DNA from: Hyphomicrobiales bacterium
GTDB lineage: Bacteria > Pseudomonadota > Alphaproteobacteria > Rhizobiales > Rhizobiaceae
Assembly (NCBI GenBank): GCA_900469625.1
Contig: UBXV01000035.1
Location: 1-64,000, forward strand
Reading direction: 5' to 3'
DNA: 64,000 nucleotides
Below the pieces are notes generated by a model. The model saw only the letters and a program-made list of their open reading frames with translations, was not told the DNA's origin and searched no databases. A program made the translations under genes and the position numbers. The stretch's first letter is position 1. Each line of letters begins with the position of its first letter. Shown piece by piece: positions 18,867 through 27,076 of the stretch.

Positions 18867-19765
18867 GCGCGCCTCCTCAAGTGCGGGTCGAGCAGGTCGC
18901 GCATGGCATCGCCCAGAAGGTTGAAGCCGAGGCTAACGATGAAGATCGCAAGTCCAGGCATCGTTGCCACCCACCACTGATCGAAGATGAATTTGCGTCC
19001 GGTCGAGATCATTGCGCCCCATTCGGGCAGCGGCGGCTGCGCGCCGAGGCCGATGAAGCCGAGTCCGGCGGCTGTCAGGATAATGCCCGCCATGTCGAGC
19101 GTCATGCGCACGATCACCGAGGAGAGGCACATCGGCATGATATGGCGCAAGACGATGCGGAACTCTGAGCCGCCGGCCAGCCTGACGGCGTTGACATAGT
19201 CGCTGTCGCGAACGATCAGTGCTTCGGCCCGCGCGAGCCGCGCATAGGGCGGCCAGGCGGTGAGCGTGATCGCCAGCGCCGCATTGACGATGCCGGGCCC
19301 GAGAGCCGCCACGAAAGCAAGCGCCAGCAGCAGTTTCGGAACGGCAAGGAAAACGTCGGTGATGCGCATGAACACCGCATCGACCCAGCCGCCAGACGTT
19401 CCCGCCACCGCGCCGATGATGAGGCCGATCGGCGCGGATGTCGCCACCACCAGCCCCACGATGAGCAGGGTCAGCCGGGCGCCATAGAGGATGCGGGAGA
19501 AGATATCACGACCCAGTTCGTCAGTGCCGAGCCAGTTCTCAAAGCTCGGTGGCGAAAGGCGGTGCACGAGATCTGGCAGGTAGGGATCATGGGTCGCAAG
19601 AAGGGGCGCGAAGACTGCGCTCGCCAGCAGCACACCGAGGATGGCAAGGCCGATCATGCCCAGCGGATTACCGGCGAAACGGCGGGCAAACTTGGTGAAT
19701 TCACCGAGGCGCGCACGCCGAAGCTGGCGGCGGGTCTCGGCATGGGTGAGATTGATGGCGGTCAT
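18863..19765 (-). CDS. Peptide-type ABC transporter permease (DppC-like)
   Basis: 300-residue inner-membrane permease. An N-terminal OppC-type helix (NPLGMIGLAILG) is followed by HDPYLPDLVHRLSPPS and WLGTDELGRDIFSRILYGAR, the standard periplasmic entry of DppC subunits. The coupling EAA region is near YVNAVRLAGGSEFRIVLRHI. It follows the DppB-like gene by 9 bases and overlaps the next ATPase gene. Confidence 0.92.
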   Translation of the reverse strand: MTAINLTHAETRRQLRRARLGEFTKFARRFAGNPLGMIGLAILGVLLASAVFAPLLATHDPYLPDLVHRLSPPSFENWLGTDELGRDIFSRILYGARLTLLIVGLVVATSAPIGLIIGAVAGTSGGWVDAVFMRITDVFLAVPKLLLALAFVAALGPGIVNAALAITLTAWPPYARLARAEALIVRDSDYVNAVRLAGGSEFRIVLRHIMPMCLSSVIVRMTLDMAGIILTAAGLGFIGLGAQPPLPEWGAMISTGRKFIFDQWWVATMPGLAIFIVSLGFNLLGDAMRDLLDPHLRRRA

Positions 19766-19774
19766 GGCGGCCTC

Positions 19775-20899
19775 CTACCGGCGACGAAGGTTGGAGCGCG
19801 GATCGAGCATCTGGTAGACGACGTCCGAGACCATGTTGAGCAGGATGAACACGGCGCCGACCAGCACCGTGCCGCCGAGCACGGCGTTGATGTCGGCCCT
19901 GAAGAGCGATGAGGCTATGTAGTTGCCGATACCAGGCCAGGCGAAGACCGTCTCGACGAGCACGGAGCCTTCCAGCAGGCCGCCGTAGGAAAGGGCGATC
20001 ACCGTGACGAGCGGGATGGCGGCATTTCGCAGCGCATGCAGCATCACCGCGCGATATTCGGTCGCCCCCTTGAGGCGGGCCGTCAGCACATATTCCCGCG
20101 ACAGCTGGTCGAGCATCATCGAACGCGTCATGCGCGAGATGTAGGCGAGGCTGTAGTAGCCGAGCAGCGCTGCCGGCAGCACGATATGGCTCAAGGCGTT
20201 GCCGAAGACTTCCCACTCGCCAGATAGAAGCGAGTCGATCAACAGCGAGCCGGTCACCGGTTTGACGATGCCCTGATAGAAGACGTCGATCTGGCCAGGA
20301 CCGGCCACCCAGTCGAGCCGGGAATAAAAGACGAAGAGACCGACCAGTCCAAGCCAGAAGATCGGCACGGAATAGCCGATGAGGCCGACAAAGCGGATCA
20401 CGTAGTCGGGCCATTTGTCGTGCCAATAGGCAGCGGCCACGCCCGCCGGCACGCCGATGAGCGTGCCGGCCAGAAGGCCGAGCGTCGCAAGCTCCAACGT
20501 CGCGGGAAAGAAGCCGGCGAGGTCCGAGAGCACGGGCCGGTTCGTGACGAAAGAGATGCCAAAATCGCCCCGAACGAGCTTTCCGGCATAGACGACGAAC
20601 TGCTGCCAGAGCGGCTTGTCGAGGCCCATTTCGAGGAAGACGCGCTGGTAGACCTCCTCGCTCGCCTTCTGTCCGACCACCGACAGGACCGGATCGATCG
20701 GCACAACGCGGCCGATGCAAAAGGTGAGTGCCACCAGGCCAATGAGCGTGATGCCCACGGTGAGGAGAAGCGTGAGGATCCGGCCGGTGATACCGAGAAC
20801 CCGGTTGATGAGAACTGCCGGCACGAACCACTCCGTTGGCTTGACTGCGATTGACCTCGGCCGCGACCGGCGCCGGAGCACCGTTCGCGGCCGAAACAT
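19775..20899 (-). CDS. Peptide-type ABC transporter permease (DppB-like)
   Basis: 374-residue permease, slightly long for DppB because about 30 basic N-terminal residues precede the first helix (ILTLLLTVGITLIGLVAL). The true start may therefore be downstream of 20899. The C-terminal EAA loop reads EYVLTARLKGATEYRAVMLHALRNA, shown here in full family form (about residues 265-289), and VFAWPGIGNYIASSLF is the typical DppB ending. It sits 12 bases after the binding-protein gene. Confidence 0.9.
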   Translation of the reverse strand: MFRPRTVLRRRSRPRSIAVKPTEWFVPAVLINRVLGITGRILTLLLTVGITLIGLVALTFCIGRVVPIDPVLSVVGQKASEEVYQRVFLEMGLDKPLWQQFVVYAGKLVRGDFGISFVTNRPVLSDLAGFFPATLELATLGLLAGTLIGVPAGVAAAYWHDKWPDYVIRFVGLIGYSVPIFWLGLVGLFVFYSRLDWVAGPGQIDVFYQGIVKPVTGSLLIDSLLSGEWEVFGNALSHIVLPAALLGYYSLAYISRMTRSMMLDQLSREYVLTARLKGATEYRAVMLHALRNAAIPLVTVIALSYGGLLEGSVLVETVFAWPGIGNYIASSLFRADINAVLGGTVLVGAVFILLNMVSDVVYQMLDPRSNLRRR

Positions 20900-20911
20900 G
20901 GGTTCGGACGG

Positions 20912-22498
20912 TTACTTGATTACGTTCCAGTATCGGTCGTCGGCGAAGGTCTGCCCGAGGACGACCCCCTTGATCGAACTGCGCACGCCGACCTTTCGGA
21001 CCTGCTGGAACATGTAGAGGAAGGGCGAGGTGTCGGTGTGTGCCTTCTGCAGGGTTTCATACATCGCCCGTCGCTTGTCCGTATCCTGCTCGCGCACGGC
21101 CGCCATCGCATCCTGCGACAGGCTTCCGGCCGCCCAGCCAAATCGATCGGCAAGGCCGGCGGAACCGTCCGGCGCATCCTGCTTGTTCACGGCAAAGGCC
21201 TTGGCGTTGGAATGCGGGTCGGGATAGTCCGGCCCCCACAGGCCGAGCCAGATGTCGAGGTTTGACGAGCGATAGCGCTCCAGCCACTGCTGACCGTCGA
21301 CGACTTCAAGGTTCAGTTTGACGCCGGCCTGCGCCATCGTCGCCTGGATCGCCTGGGCGAAGTCAGTGTAGGGCGGCGTGTTCCAGACAACGGTGTCCAG
21401 CGTGAGCTCACCCGAAATTCCGGCCTCGCCCAACAGCGCCTTTGCCTTCTCGATATCGAGCTTGTACGGATTGTAGTCGATTTCGCCGAGGAAACCCTTC
21501 GGCACCAGCGTCTGGTGGACTTCCACCGTGCCACGCGAAATCGTGTCAGCGATGCCCTGGTAGTCGACCAGATACTTCAGCGCCTGCACGACCTTGGGCT
21601 TGGCCAGGTGCTCGTTCCTGACGTTCAGGCCCATGTAATAGATGGTTCCGGAACGACCGTCGACGAAGCCGACGTCCGGGTTCTCCTCGATTGCGCCGAA
21701 ATCATCCGGCCCGAGTTTGTTGGCGATGTCGATGTCGCCCTTTTCGAGCAACAGGCGCTGTGCGGCGCTTTCGGGAATGTGCTGGAGGAAGATCCGCTCC
21801 AGGCCTCCGGTCTCGCCGGTATAATTGGGATTGCGGGTCAACATGATTGACTGCTTGGGCTCCCAGCGCGACAGCACATACGGACCGGAACCGGCGGAGT
21901 TCTCAACCTTCAGCCAGGCATTGCCGAAGTCGCCATTGACCTCGTGCTCCTGCACCAGCTTGGAATCGACGATGCCGCCGACATAGGAAGACAGACAGTA
22001 ATAAAGGAACGACGGCGCATAGGTGTCACCGATCTCGATGACCAGCGTCATGTCGTCGGTCGCCTTGATGCGATCCTTGACGTTCTCAGGCGTGAAGCCG
22101 AACTGGGTGAGAATGAAGGCAGAGCGCGACTTCATCTGCACGACGCGGCGTAGCGAGTATTCCGCATCCCTCGCCGTCACCGGATTGCCGGAGGCGAATT
22201 TCAGCCCCGGACGCATCTTGAAGGTATGGGTCTTGCCGTCCGGCGAGGCCGTCCAGCTTTCGGCGAGCACGCCGATGATCTTGCTGGAATCGTCGGTCGC
22301 TGCCGTCAGAAGCGGCTGGTAGATCTGATTTGCCGCAAGCACGCCGCCAACCTCCGAGACCTCGCCCGGATCAAGCGTGATGATGTCGTCGATGGCATCG
22401 GCCACGACGAGCGTGTTCTTCGGCGTTTCGGCCAAAGCCTGGCCAGTTGCCAACGCCAGCACGAGCGCCGCGCCGTTTATCAATTTTTTCACGCGCAT
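20912..22498 (-). CDS. Peptide/opine-type ABC transporter substrate-binding protein
   Basis: 528-residue periplasmic protein of the SBP_bac_5 family. The signal peptide is MRVKKLINGAALVLALATGQ with cleavage after ALA. ATG 22498 is chosen over an upstream ATG because GGAGG lies just before it and it begins the signal peptide. Family stretches include LAESWTASPDG, FKMRPGLKFASG and GPDYPDPHSN. It is the first gene of a five-gene operon and sits about 160 bases downstream of a perfect operator shared with the XRE-cupin regulator. Ligand unknown; peptides, amino-acid conjugates or opines are possible. Confidence 0.92.
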   Translation of the reverse strand: MRVKKLINGAALVLALATGQALAETPKNTLVVADAIDDIITLDPGEVSEVGGVLAANQIYQPLLTAATDDSSKIIGVLAESWTASPDGKTHTFKMRPGLKFASGNPVTARDAEYSLRRVVQMKSRSAFILTQFGFTPENVKDRIKATDDMTLVIEIGDTYAPSFLYYCLSSYVGGIVDSKLVQEHEVNGDFGNAWLKVENSAGSGPYVLSRWEPKQSIMLTRNPNYTGETGGLERIFLQHIPESAAQRLLLEKGDIDIANKLGPDDFGAIEENPDVGFVDGRSGTIYYMGLNVRNEHLAKPKVVQALKYLVDYQGIADTISRGTVEVHQTLVPKGFLGEIDYNPYKLDIEKAKALLGEAGISGELTLDTVVWNTPPYTDFAQAIQATMAQAGVKLNLEVVDGQQWLERYRSSNLDIWLGLWGPDYPDPHSNAKAFAVNKQDAPDGSAGLADRFGWAAGSLSQDAMAAVREQDTDKRRAMYETLQKAHTDTSPFLYMFQQVRKVGVRSSIKGVVLGQTFADDRYWNVIK

Positions 22499-22655
22499 TT
22501 TTCCTCCTTCAGGCGTGAAGGGTTTCACCTTTCACCGCCTGCCCCCGCGTTGCGTTGTTTGAAATGCTAGTCCGCTTTCCGGCCCGGTCCTGTGACACAG
22601 ACACCGCACCGGCGAAGCGGCTTCCCGTCGGAGCGGCCTCCACCACTCCACCTCG

Positions 22656-22678
22656 AAACTTTAGTCACGCTAAAGTTT
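22656..22678. promoter_or_regulatory. XRE-cupin operator at the peptide transporter promoter
   Basis: AAACTTTAG-TCACG-CTAAAGTTT is a perfect inverted repeat with 9-base arms. The core CTTTAG-N5-CTAAAG recurs in the regulator's own promoter at 23389-23405. Two copies in the two promoters flanking one regulator gene make it a strong operator candidate. Confidence 0.65.
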
Positions 22679-22746
22679 ATTGAGGGCGTTTGTCAATCGG
22701 TCTCATGATAATTTCTGGGAGAACTGATGTGGCTGCCGCGCCCCCA

Positions 22747-23355
22747 TCACCGCTCCGGTATGATCCGCGTCGTGCCGACCCAAAGTTCCCGCGCCTCGCC
22801 GTGCCCGACATTGCGCGCACGGTGCGGCAAGGATGCGGGAAAGTGCAGCGTGTCCCCTGCCGTGAGCTGATACTTGCGGTCGCCGACCTCGTAGAGCATC
22901 TCGCCCTCGATGACATAGAGGAAGTCTTCGCCCTCGTGGCGCGTCACATCCGAGACGTATCCGGGAGGCATGTGCGTGATACAGCTGTTGAGAAGTGCAC
23001 CGGGAAAACCGCGCTGCAGCAGTTGGTACACCCGCTCTTCCGCCTCGATACTGTAGTTGTGGCGCTCGCTCGCATGCGAGACCACGGAATGGGACCGCTG
23101 CGGCACTTGCGGCAGAAAAGCCTCGACACTCGCCTCCAGACTGGAAGCGAGGTTGCAAAGCGAGATCAAAGAGGGCGTCGAAAGACCGCGCTCTACCTGA
23201 CTGACAAAACCCTCGCTAAGGCCCGCCTCGCGCGCAACCTGCCTCATCGTCTTGCCGATTTCCTTGCGCCGCTGTCGAAGCGCACGCCCGAGTGAAACGG
23301 CAGGTGGAAAAAGAGGGGATCCCTTCTGCGGCACCTCCCGATCGTTGAAGCTCAT
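22747..23355 (-). CDS. XRE-cupin transcriptional regulator
   Basis: 202-residue regulator: an N-terminal HTH_3 domain (TMRQVAREAGLSEGFVSQVE, about residues 36-55) followed by a C-terminal cupin (HEGEDFLYVIEGEMLYEVG, about 139-157; LPHRARNVG near the end). The class typically senses amino acids, polyamines or related ligands through the cupin. It lies upstream of the peptide transporter operon in the same orientation but with its own promoter. Both promoters carry CTTTAG-N5-CTAAAG, implying autoregulation and control of the transporter. Confidence 0.88.
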   Translation of the reverse strand: MSFNDREVPQKGSPLFPPAVSLGRALRQRRKEIGKTMRQVAREAGLSEGFVSQVERGLSTPSLISLCNLASSLEASVEAFLPQVPQRSHSVVSHASERHNYSIEAEERVYQLLQRGFPGALLNSCITHMPPGYVSDVTRHEGEDFLYVIEGEMLYEVGDRKYQLTAGDTLHFPASLPHRARNVGHGEARELWVGTTRIIPER

Positions 23356-23385
23356 CTTGTATGTCCGAATTTTGCTAGCTCGAGA

Positions 23386-23405
23386 AAACTTTAGTGTAAC
23401 TAAAG
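23386..23405. promoter_or_regulatory. XRE-cupin operator at its own promoter
   Basis: AAACTTTAG-TGTAA-CTAAAG lies 31 bases upstream of the regulator start. The left half is identical to the operator at 22656-22664; the right arm matches over 6 bases. Confidence 0.6.
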
Positions 23406-23945
23406 CAATTCTTGCAAGTCAAAACAGAGGTCGGGGTGTTGATTTACGCCGAGGGCCGACCGGGGATTGGCGCAGAGACGTGCCGCGATTTGGGATTGTT
23501 TCGGGTGGATCTGCCGCCAACGGGTGATGCAGGAGCGCCGGCACATGCGTCTTGGTTGGATGGTCGGATTTCAGCATCTTGCCTTCAGCACGGCTACTTC
23601 GTCGCGTTGAAGGCAGGCGACAGGTGTACGCGCCTGATGACGTGTCCGGGCAAGATCTGTTCGGCAGGCTGACAGAAGCCGATAGGCTGGATCCAGCATT
23701 CCGCCGGCGTCTGTTGAGGCAGATAGGCGATGCTCCGGGCAAAGGCACGGCCGACCACCTGGTCGAGTGCCACCGTGTCATAGCAGATGCGGCCACGCCG
23801 CTGCTGGCGCGCAAATCCCGTGACAGGCTGGCCCGTCCTTAATGCATCGCTGCGAACCAAAGGTGGAGCCGGCCGCCTCTTCGCCATCGAAGAGAGAAGG
23901 CGGCGACGCTTCTGCGCCGCCGCCAAACCTGCGGGATCAACAGGG
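23406..23945. other. Intergenic region with no supported gene
   Basis: 540 bases between the XRE-cupin gene and the sulfonate-type binding protein. Open frames of roughly 95-135 codons exist on both strands (for example 23552-23842 plus), but none has a domain I recognise or a convincing start. It may hold a small hypothetical gene or decayed sequence. Confidence 0.4.
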
Positions 23946-24971
23946 TCAGTTGCTGGCAGCAACTTTCTTGAGGGCTGCATCGTAGAAGGAACGGTCAATC
24001 CAGGTCTCGTAATTGACCTTGCCCTTCAACAGATCCGCATCCGCCATAAAAGCTTCTTCGCCCTGTAGCGCCTTGACGGCATCCTGCGTGATTTCGGGGT
24101 CCTGGAAGAAGCTGCCTTTCGGGTAAGTGGCCCTTACTGCCTTTTCGCTACTGCCGGTCTCCTTGACGAAGATCGCGATGGTCTCTTCCGGGTTTGCGTC
24201 TGCCCAGCGAGCAGTCGCGATATCGACGGCCAGCAGACGCGTCACGATGTCAGGATACTTGGCCGCAAATTCACCGTTGACGCTGAGGAGATGCGGAACC
24301 GCCCAATCCGGGTCGCCCGACACGCCGGCGTCGAAGATCACGCGCGCCGCGCCTTTTTCGACAAGCGTCTGGACAGGCCCCGTGCTCTCCACGATCGCAT
24401 CGACGTCGCCACGCGCCAGCGCCGGACCGGAGCTTTCGATACCGAGGTTCAGGCTCTCCACATCCTTGAGCGAAAGTCCGGCAGCCTTGAGTGCCTTGGC
24501 GAAGGTCGAGTGACGCACGGTGCCGGAGAGATAGGCGGCCTTTTTGCCCTTCAGGTCCTCGATCTTCTGGATCGAAGACTCCGGCTTGACGACGATCTGC
24601 GTTTCGTTCGAGCGGTTCCAGCTCGAAAGGCCGATGAGTTTGACGTCGGCGCCGGTCGCCGCAAGGCGAAGCGACGGATTGTTGCCGATATAGGTGAAGT
24701 CGATGGCCCCGGAACCGAGCGCGACAGTCGCGGCCGAACCGCCATCAAATGTCGTCAGCTCGATCTTGATGCCATCCTTGGCGAACTCGTCCTCCAGTAG
24801 CTTCTTGTTGCGATAGAGGATGAATTTCAGGTGGCCGGGCGCGGTGGATCCGATGCGGATGACCTCGGGCTTCGCCTCGTCGGCGAAGGCGGGCATGGCG
24901 TGGGCAGCCGGCAGAAGCGAGAATGCAATGGCGAGCTTCAACAGCGTCCGGCGGAGCGGATTGGACGTCAT
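23946..24971 (-). CDS. Sulfonate/nitrate-type ABC substrate-binding protein (SsuA-like)
   Basis: 341-residue periplasmic protein of the SsuA/TauA class. The signal peptide spans about residues 1-31 (MTSNPLRRTLLKLAIAFSLL...), ending near AFADEAK. Mature-region features are IRIGSTAPGHLKFILYR, FDGGSAATVALGSGAIDFTY and KKAAYLSGTVRH. ATG 24971 is preceded by AAAGGA. It heads no promoter of its own that I can see; it is the last gene of the operon read from 29356. Aliphatic sulfonates are the best family guess, though this fold also binds other small anions and heterocycles. Confidence 0.88.
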   Translation of the reverse strand: MTSNPLRRTLLKLAIAFSLLPAAHAMPAFADEAKPEVIRIGSTAPGHLKFILYRNKKLLEDEFAKDGIKIELTTFDGGSAATVALGSGAIDFTYIGNNPSLRLAATGADVKLIGLSSWNRSNETQIVVKPESSIQKIEDLKGKKAAYLSGTVRHSTFAKALKAAGLSLKDVESLNLGIESSGPALARGDVDAIVESTGPVQTLVEKGAARVIFDAGVSGDPDWAVPHLLSVNGEFAAKYPDIVTRLLAVDIATARWADANPEETIAIFVKETGSSEKAVRATYPKGSFFQDPEITQDAVKALQGEEAFMADADLLKGKVNYETWIDRSFYDAALKKVAASN

Positions 24972-25018
24972 GGATGGATCCTTTCGAGATCGCGTGTTCG
25001 TTGGGAGGGAGGCTGGAC

Positions 25019-25882
25019 TCAGTTCGGGCCGCTGTCGGCGTTGCCACGCCAACGGGTGGCGCGCCGTTCGCCGGCCACCAGCAGGTAGTTGAGGAGAAGG
25101 CCGATGATCGTGAGCGTCAGGATGCCGGCGTACATCCGGTCGGTTTCCAGCATCAGCGAAGCGTTCTGGATGAGGTAGCCGATGCCGGATTGGGCTGCGA
25201 GCATCTCCGCGGCGATGACCGAGAAGAGCGAGGTCTTCACACCAAGCCTTGCGCCTGCGACGATCGAAGGCACCGCCGAGGGAAGTATGACCTTCTTGAA
25301 GAGGTCCCAATCGGACGTTCCCATCGAGCGGGCCGCTTTTACCAGTAGCGGGTCGACCGACTTCACGCCAACGATGGTGTTGATCAGCAGGAAGAAGACG
25401 GCCGCATAGAAAGTGATGGCGATTTTCGACGCCTCGCCGATGCCAAGCAACAGGATGAAGACGGGCAGCAAGGCAAATTGCGAGGTATTGCGCAGGGTCT
25501 GGACGAGAAAGTCCGAGGCCTTTTCGAAGAGCGGATAGCGCCCCATCAAAAGGCCGAGCGGCACGGCGACAACCACGGCAAGCGAAAAGCCGATCGCGGC
25601 GCGCTGCAGGCTGATGCCGATGTGATCGGCAAGCTGACCGGAGACAATCATCTCCCACAGCACCGAGAGCACCTGGCTGAGGGGCGGGAAAAAGAGCGCG
25701 TTGATCCAGCCGGCGCGCGGCGCGATCTCCCAGAGAAGCGCAAAGGCGATGAGCGCCGGAAGGCCGAGTGTGATGGTTGAGAAGGTTTCACCCAACACCG
25801 TCGGCGGCTTCTCCGCCGCGCGTTTTCGGCGCGATGAAAAGGTGTTGCGGAGCGGCAGGTTGCGGTCGGCGATCAGACTCAT
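25019..25882 (-). CDS. Sulfonate/nitrate-type ABC permease (SsuC-like)
   Basis: 287-residue inner-membrane permease with about six hydrophobic segments. The coupling loop reads AARSMGTSDWDLFKKVILPS (about residues 185-204), the EAA form of the SsuC/TauC family, and GIGYLIQNAS follows. It lies between the ATPase gene (11 bases) and the binding-protein gene (47 bases). Confidence 0.9.
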   Translation of the reverse strand: MSLIADRNLPLRNTFSSRRKRAAEKPPTVLGETFSTITLGLPALIAFALLWEIAPRAGWINALFFPPLSQVLSVLWEMIVSGQLADHIGISLQRAAIGFSLAVVVAVPLGLLMGRYPLFEKASDFLVQTLRNTSQFALLPVFILLLGIGEASKIAITFYAAVFFLLINTIVGVKSVDPLLVKAARSMGTSDWDLFKKVILPSAVPSIVAGARLGVKTSLFSVIAAEMLAAQSGIGYLIQNASLMLETDRMYAGILTLTIIGLLLNYLLVAGERRATRWRGNADSGPN

Positions 25883-25893
25883 CGGAGCCTCCC

Positions 25894-26730
25894 TCAGTTG
25901 GCATAGCTGGATGCCAGCACCCAGTCGCGCTGGGCTTTGACGACTTCGTCACGCAGGCTTTCCCAGACGCGACCGCGATAGGCATTGAACGCTGCGCTGT
26001 TGCGGATTTCGAGGTCGCGCGGGCGCGGTAAATCGATCTCGACGATCTCCTTGACGCTTGCCGGGCGCGCGGTCATCACGACCACGCGGTCGGCGAGGTA
26101 GATTGCCTCGTCGATCGAATGGGTGACAAAGACGACGGTCGTCTTGATCTGTTCCCAGATGCGGAGAAGTTCACTTTGCAGAATGTCGCGCGTCTGGGCG
26201 TCGAGTGCAGCAAAGGGCTCGTCCATAAGAAGCACCTGCGGATCGGTGGAGAGCGCCCTGGCGATTGCCACGCGCTGCTGCATGCCGCCGGAAAGCTGCG
26301 AGGGGAAGCGGTCTTCGAAGCCTTTGAGCCCGAAAAGATGCAGGAAATGACGGGCCTTCTCTCGGCGCTCTGCCGCCGGCACGCCGCGAACCTCCAGCGC
26401 ATATTCGATGTTCTGGAGCGCCGTTCGCCAGGGAAAGAGCGCGTATTGCTGGAAAACATATGCTGTGCGGGCGTGCGGCTTCGAAACCTCGATGCCATCG
26501 ATCCGGGCAACGCCTGAGGTCGCCTCGGTCAATCCGGCAATGACGTCGAGCAGAACGGACTTTCCGCTGCCGGAAGGCCCGACGAGAGTGATGAATTCGC
26601 CGCGCCTGATTGTCAGGTCGACGCCGTCAAGCACCGCAATGCGGTTGGAAGTAACACCGTCGACCGTTACGGTCTGGCCTTGTTTGAGCGTGAATGTTTT
26701 GCGCAGTGCGCTGACGGCTATACGTTCCAT
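25894..26730 (-). CDS. Sulfonate/nitrate-type ABC ATPase (SsuB-like)
   Basis: 278-residue ATPase with Walker A GPSGSGKSV, Q-loop FQQYALFPWRT, signature LSGGMQQRVAIARAL, Walker B VLLMDEPFAALD and H-loop VTHSIDEA, the canonical SsuB/TauB pattern. The start ATG 26730 (MERIAVSALRK) lies 13 bases after the ferredoxin stop; the upstream open frame is the shadow of that gene. An internal insertion, QGQTVTVDGVTSNR, before the first strand pair is somewhat unusual. Confidence 0.92.
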   Translation of the reverse strand: MERIAVSALRKTFTLKQGQTVTVDGVTSNRIAVLDGVDLTIRRGEFITLVGPSGSGKSVLLDVIAGLTEATSGVARIDGIEVSKPHARTAYVFQQYALFPWRTALQNIEYALEVRGVPAAERREKARHFLHLFGLKGFEDRFPSQLSGGMQQRVAIARALSTDPQVLLMDEPFAALDAQTRDILQSELLRIWEQIKTTVVFVTHSIDEAIYLADRVVVMTARPASVKEIVEIDLPRPRDLEIRNSAAFNAYRGRVWESLRDEVVKAQRDWVLASSYAN

Positions 26731-26743
26731 GGTCGAACTCCCT

Positions 26744-27073
26744 TCAAACCTGCGCCACGCGGATGTGGCGGGTCGGATCATTTTGCGCGCCGCCGGCGCG
26801 GCCGCGGCTCCAGCCGAGCGACCGGGCGTAGGCGCCGAAAAGGTCACGCTCCACCACCTCGGCTTCGGCGATGCCGATCGGTCCGTGTGCCGCCTCGGCG
26901 ACATAGAGCGCATCCGTCGGACAGTAGATTTCACAGAGAAAGCAGGTCTGGCAGTCGTCCTGCCGGGCGATGACCGGAAGGCCGGTTTCGTCGCGATCGA
27001 AGACGAAGGCGGGGCAGACCCGTTCGCAGATGTCGCAGCGGATGCAACGGTCCGAGGAAATGACTTCGATCAT
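26744..27073 (-). CDS. Two-cluster 4Fe-4S ferredoxin subunit
   Basis: 109-residue iron-sulfur protein with two cysteine motifs, CIRCDICERVCP (residues 10-21) and CQTCFLCEIYCP (41-52), each suited to a [4Fe-4S] cluster. The spacing and the 50-residue C-terminal extension recall AprB-like electron-transfer subunits. Its start lies 3 bases after the flavoprotein stop, so the two are very likely a complex. With the sulfonate-type transporter downstream, it probably feeds or drains electrons in the oxidation or reduction of the imported compound. Confidence 0.88.
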   Translation of the reverse strand: MIEVISSDRCIRCDICERVCPAFVFDRDETGLPVIARQDDCQTCFLCEIYCPTDALYVAEAAHGPIGIAEAEVVERDLFGAYARSLGWSRGRAGGAQNDPTRHIRVAQV

Positions 27074-27076
27074 CGC

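Noticed and set aside
23552-23842. A 96-codon plus-strand frame between the XRE-cupin and sulfonate-type genes.
   Set aside because: No recognisable domain or ribosome site; could be real, but nothing supports it.
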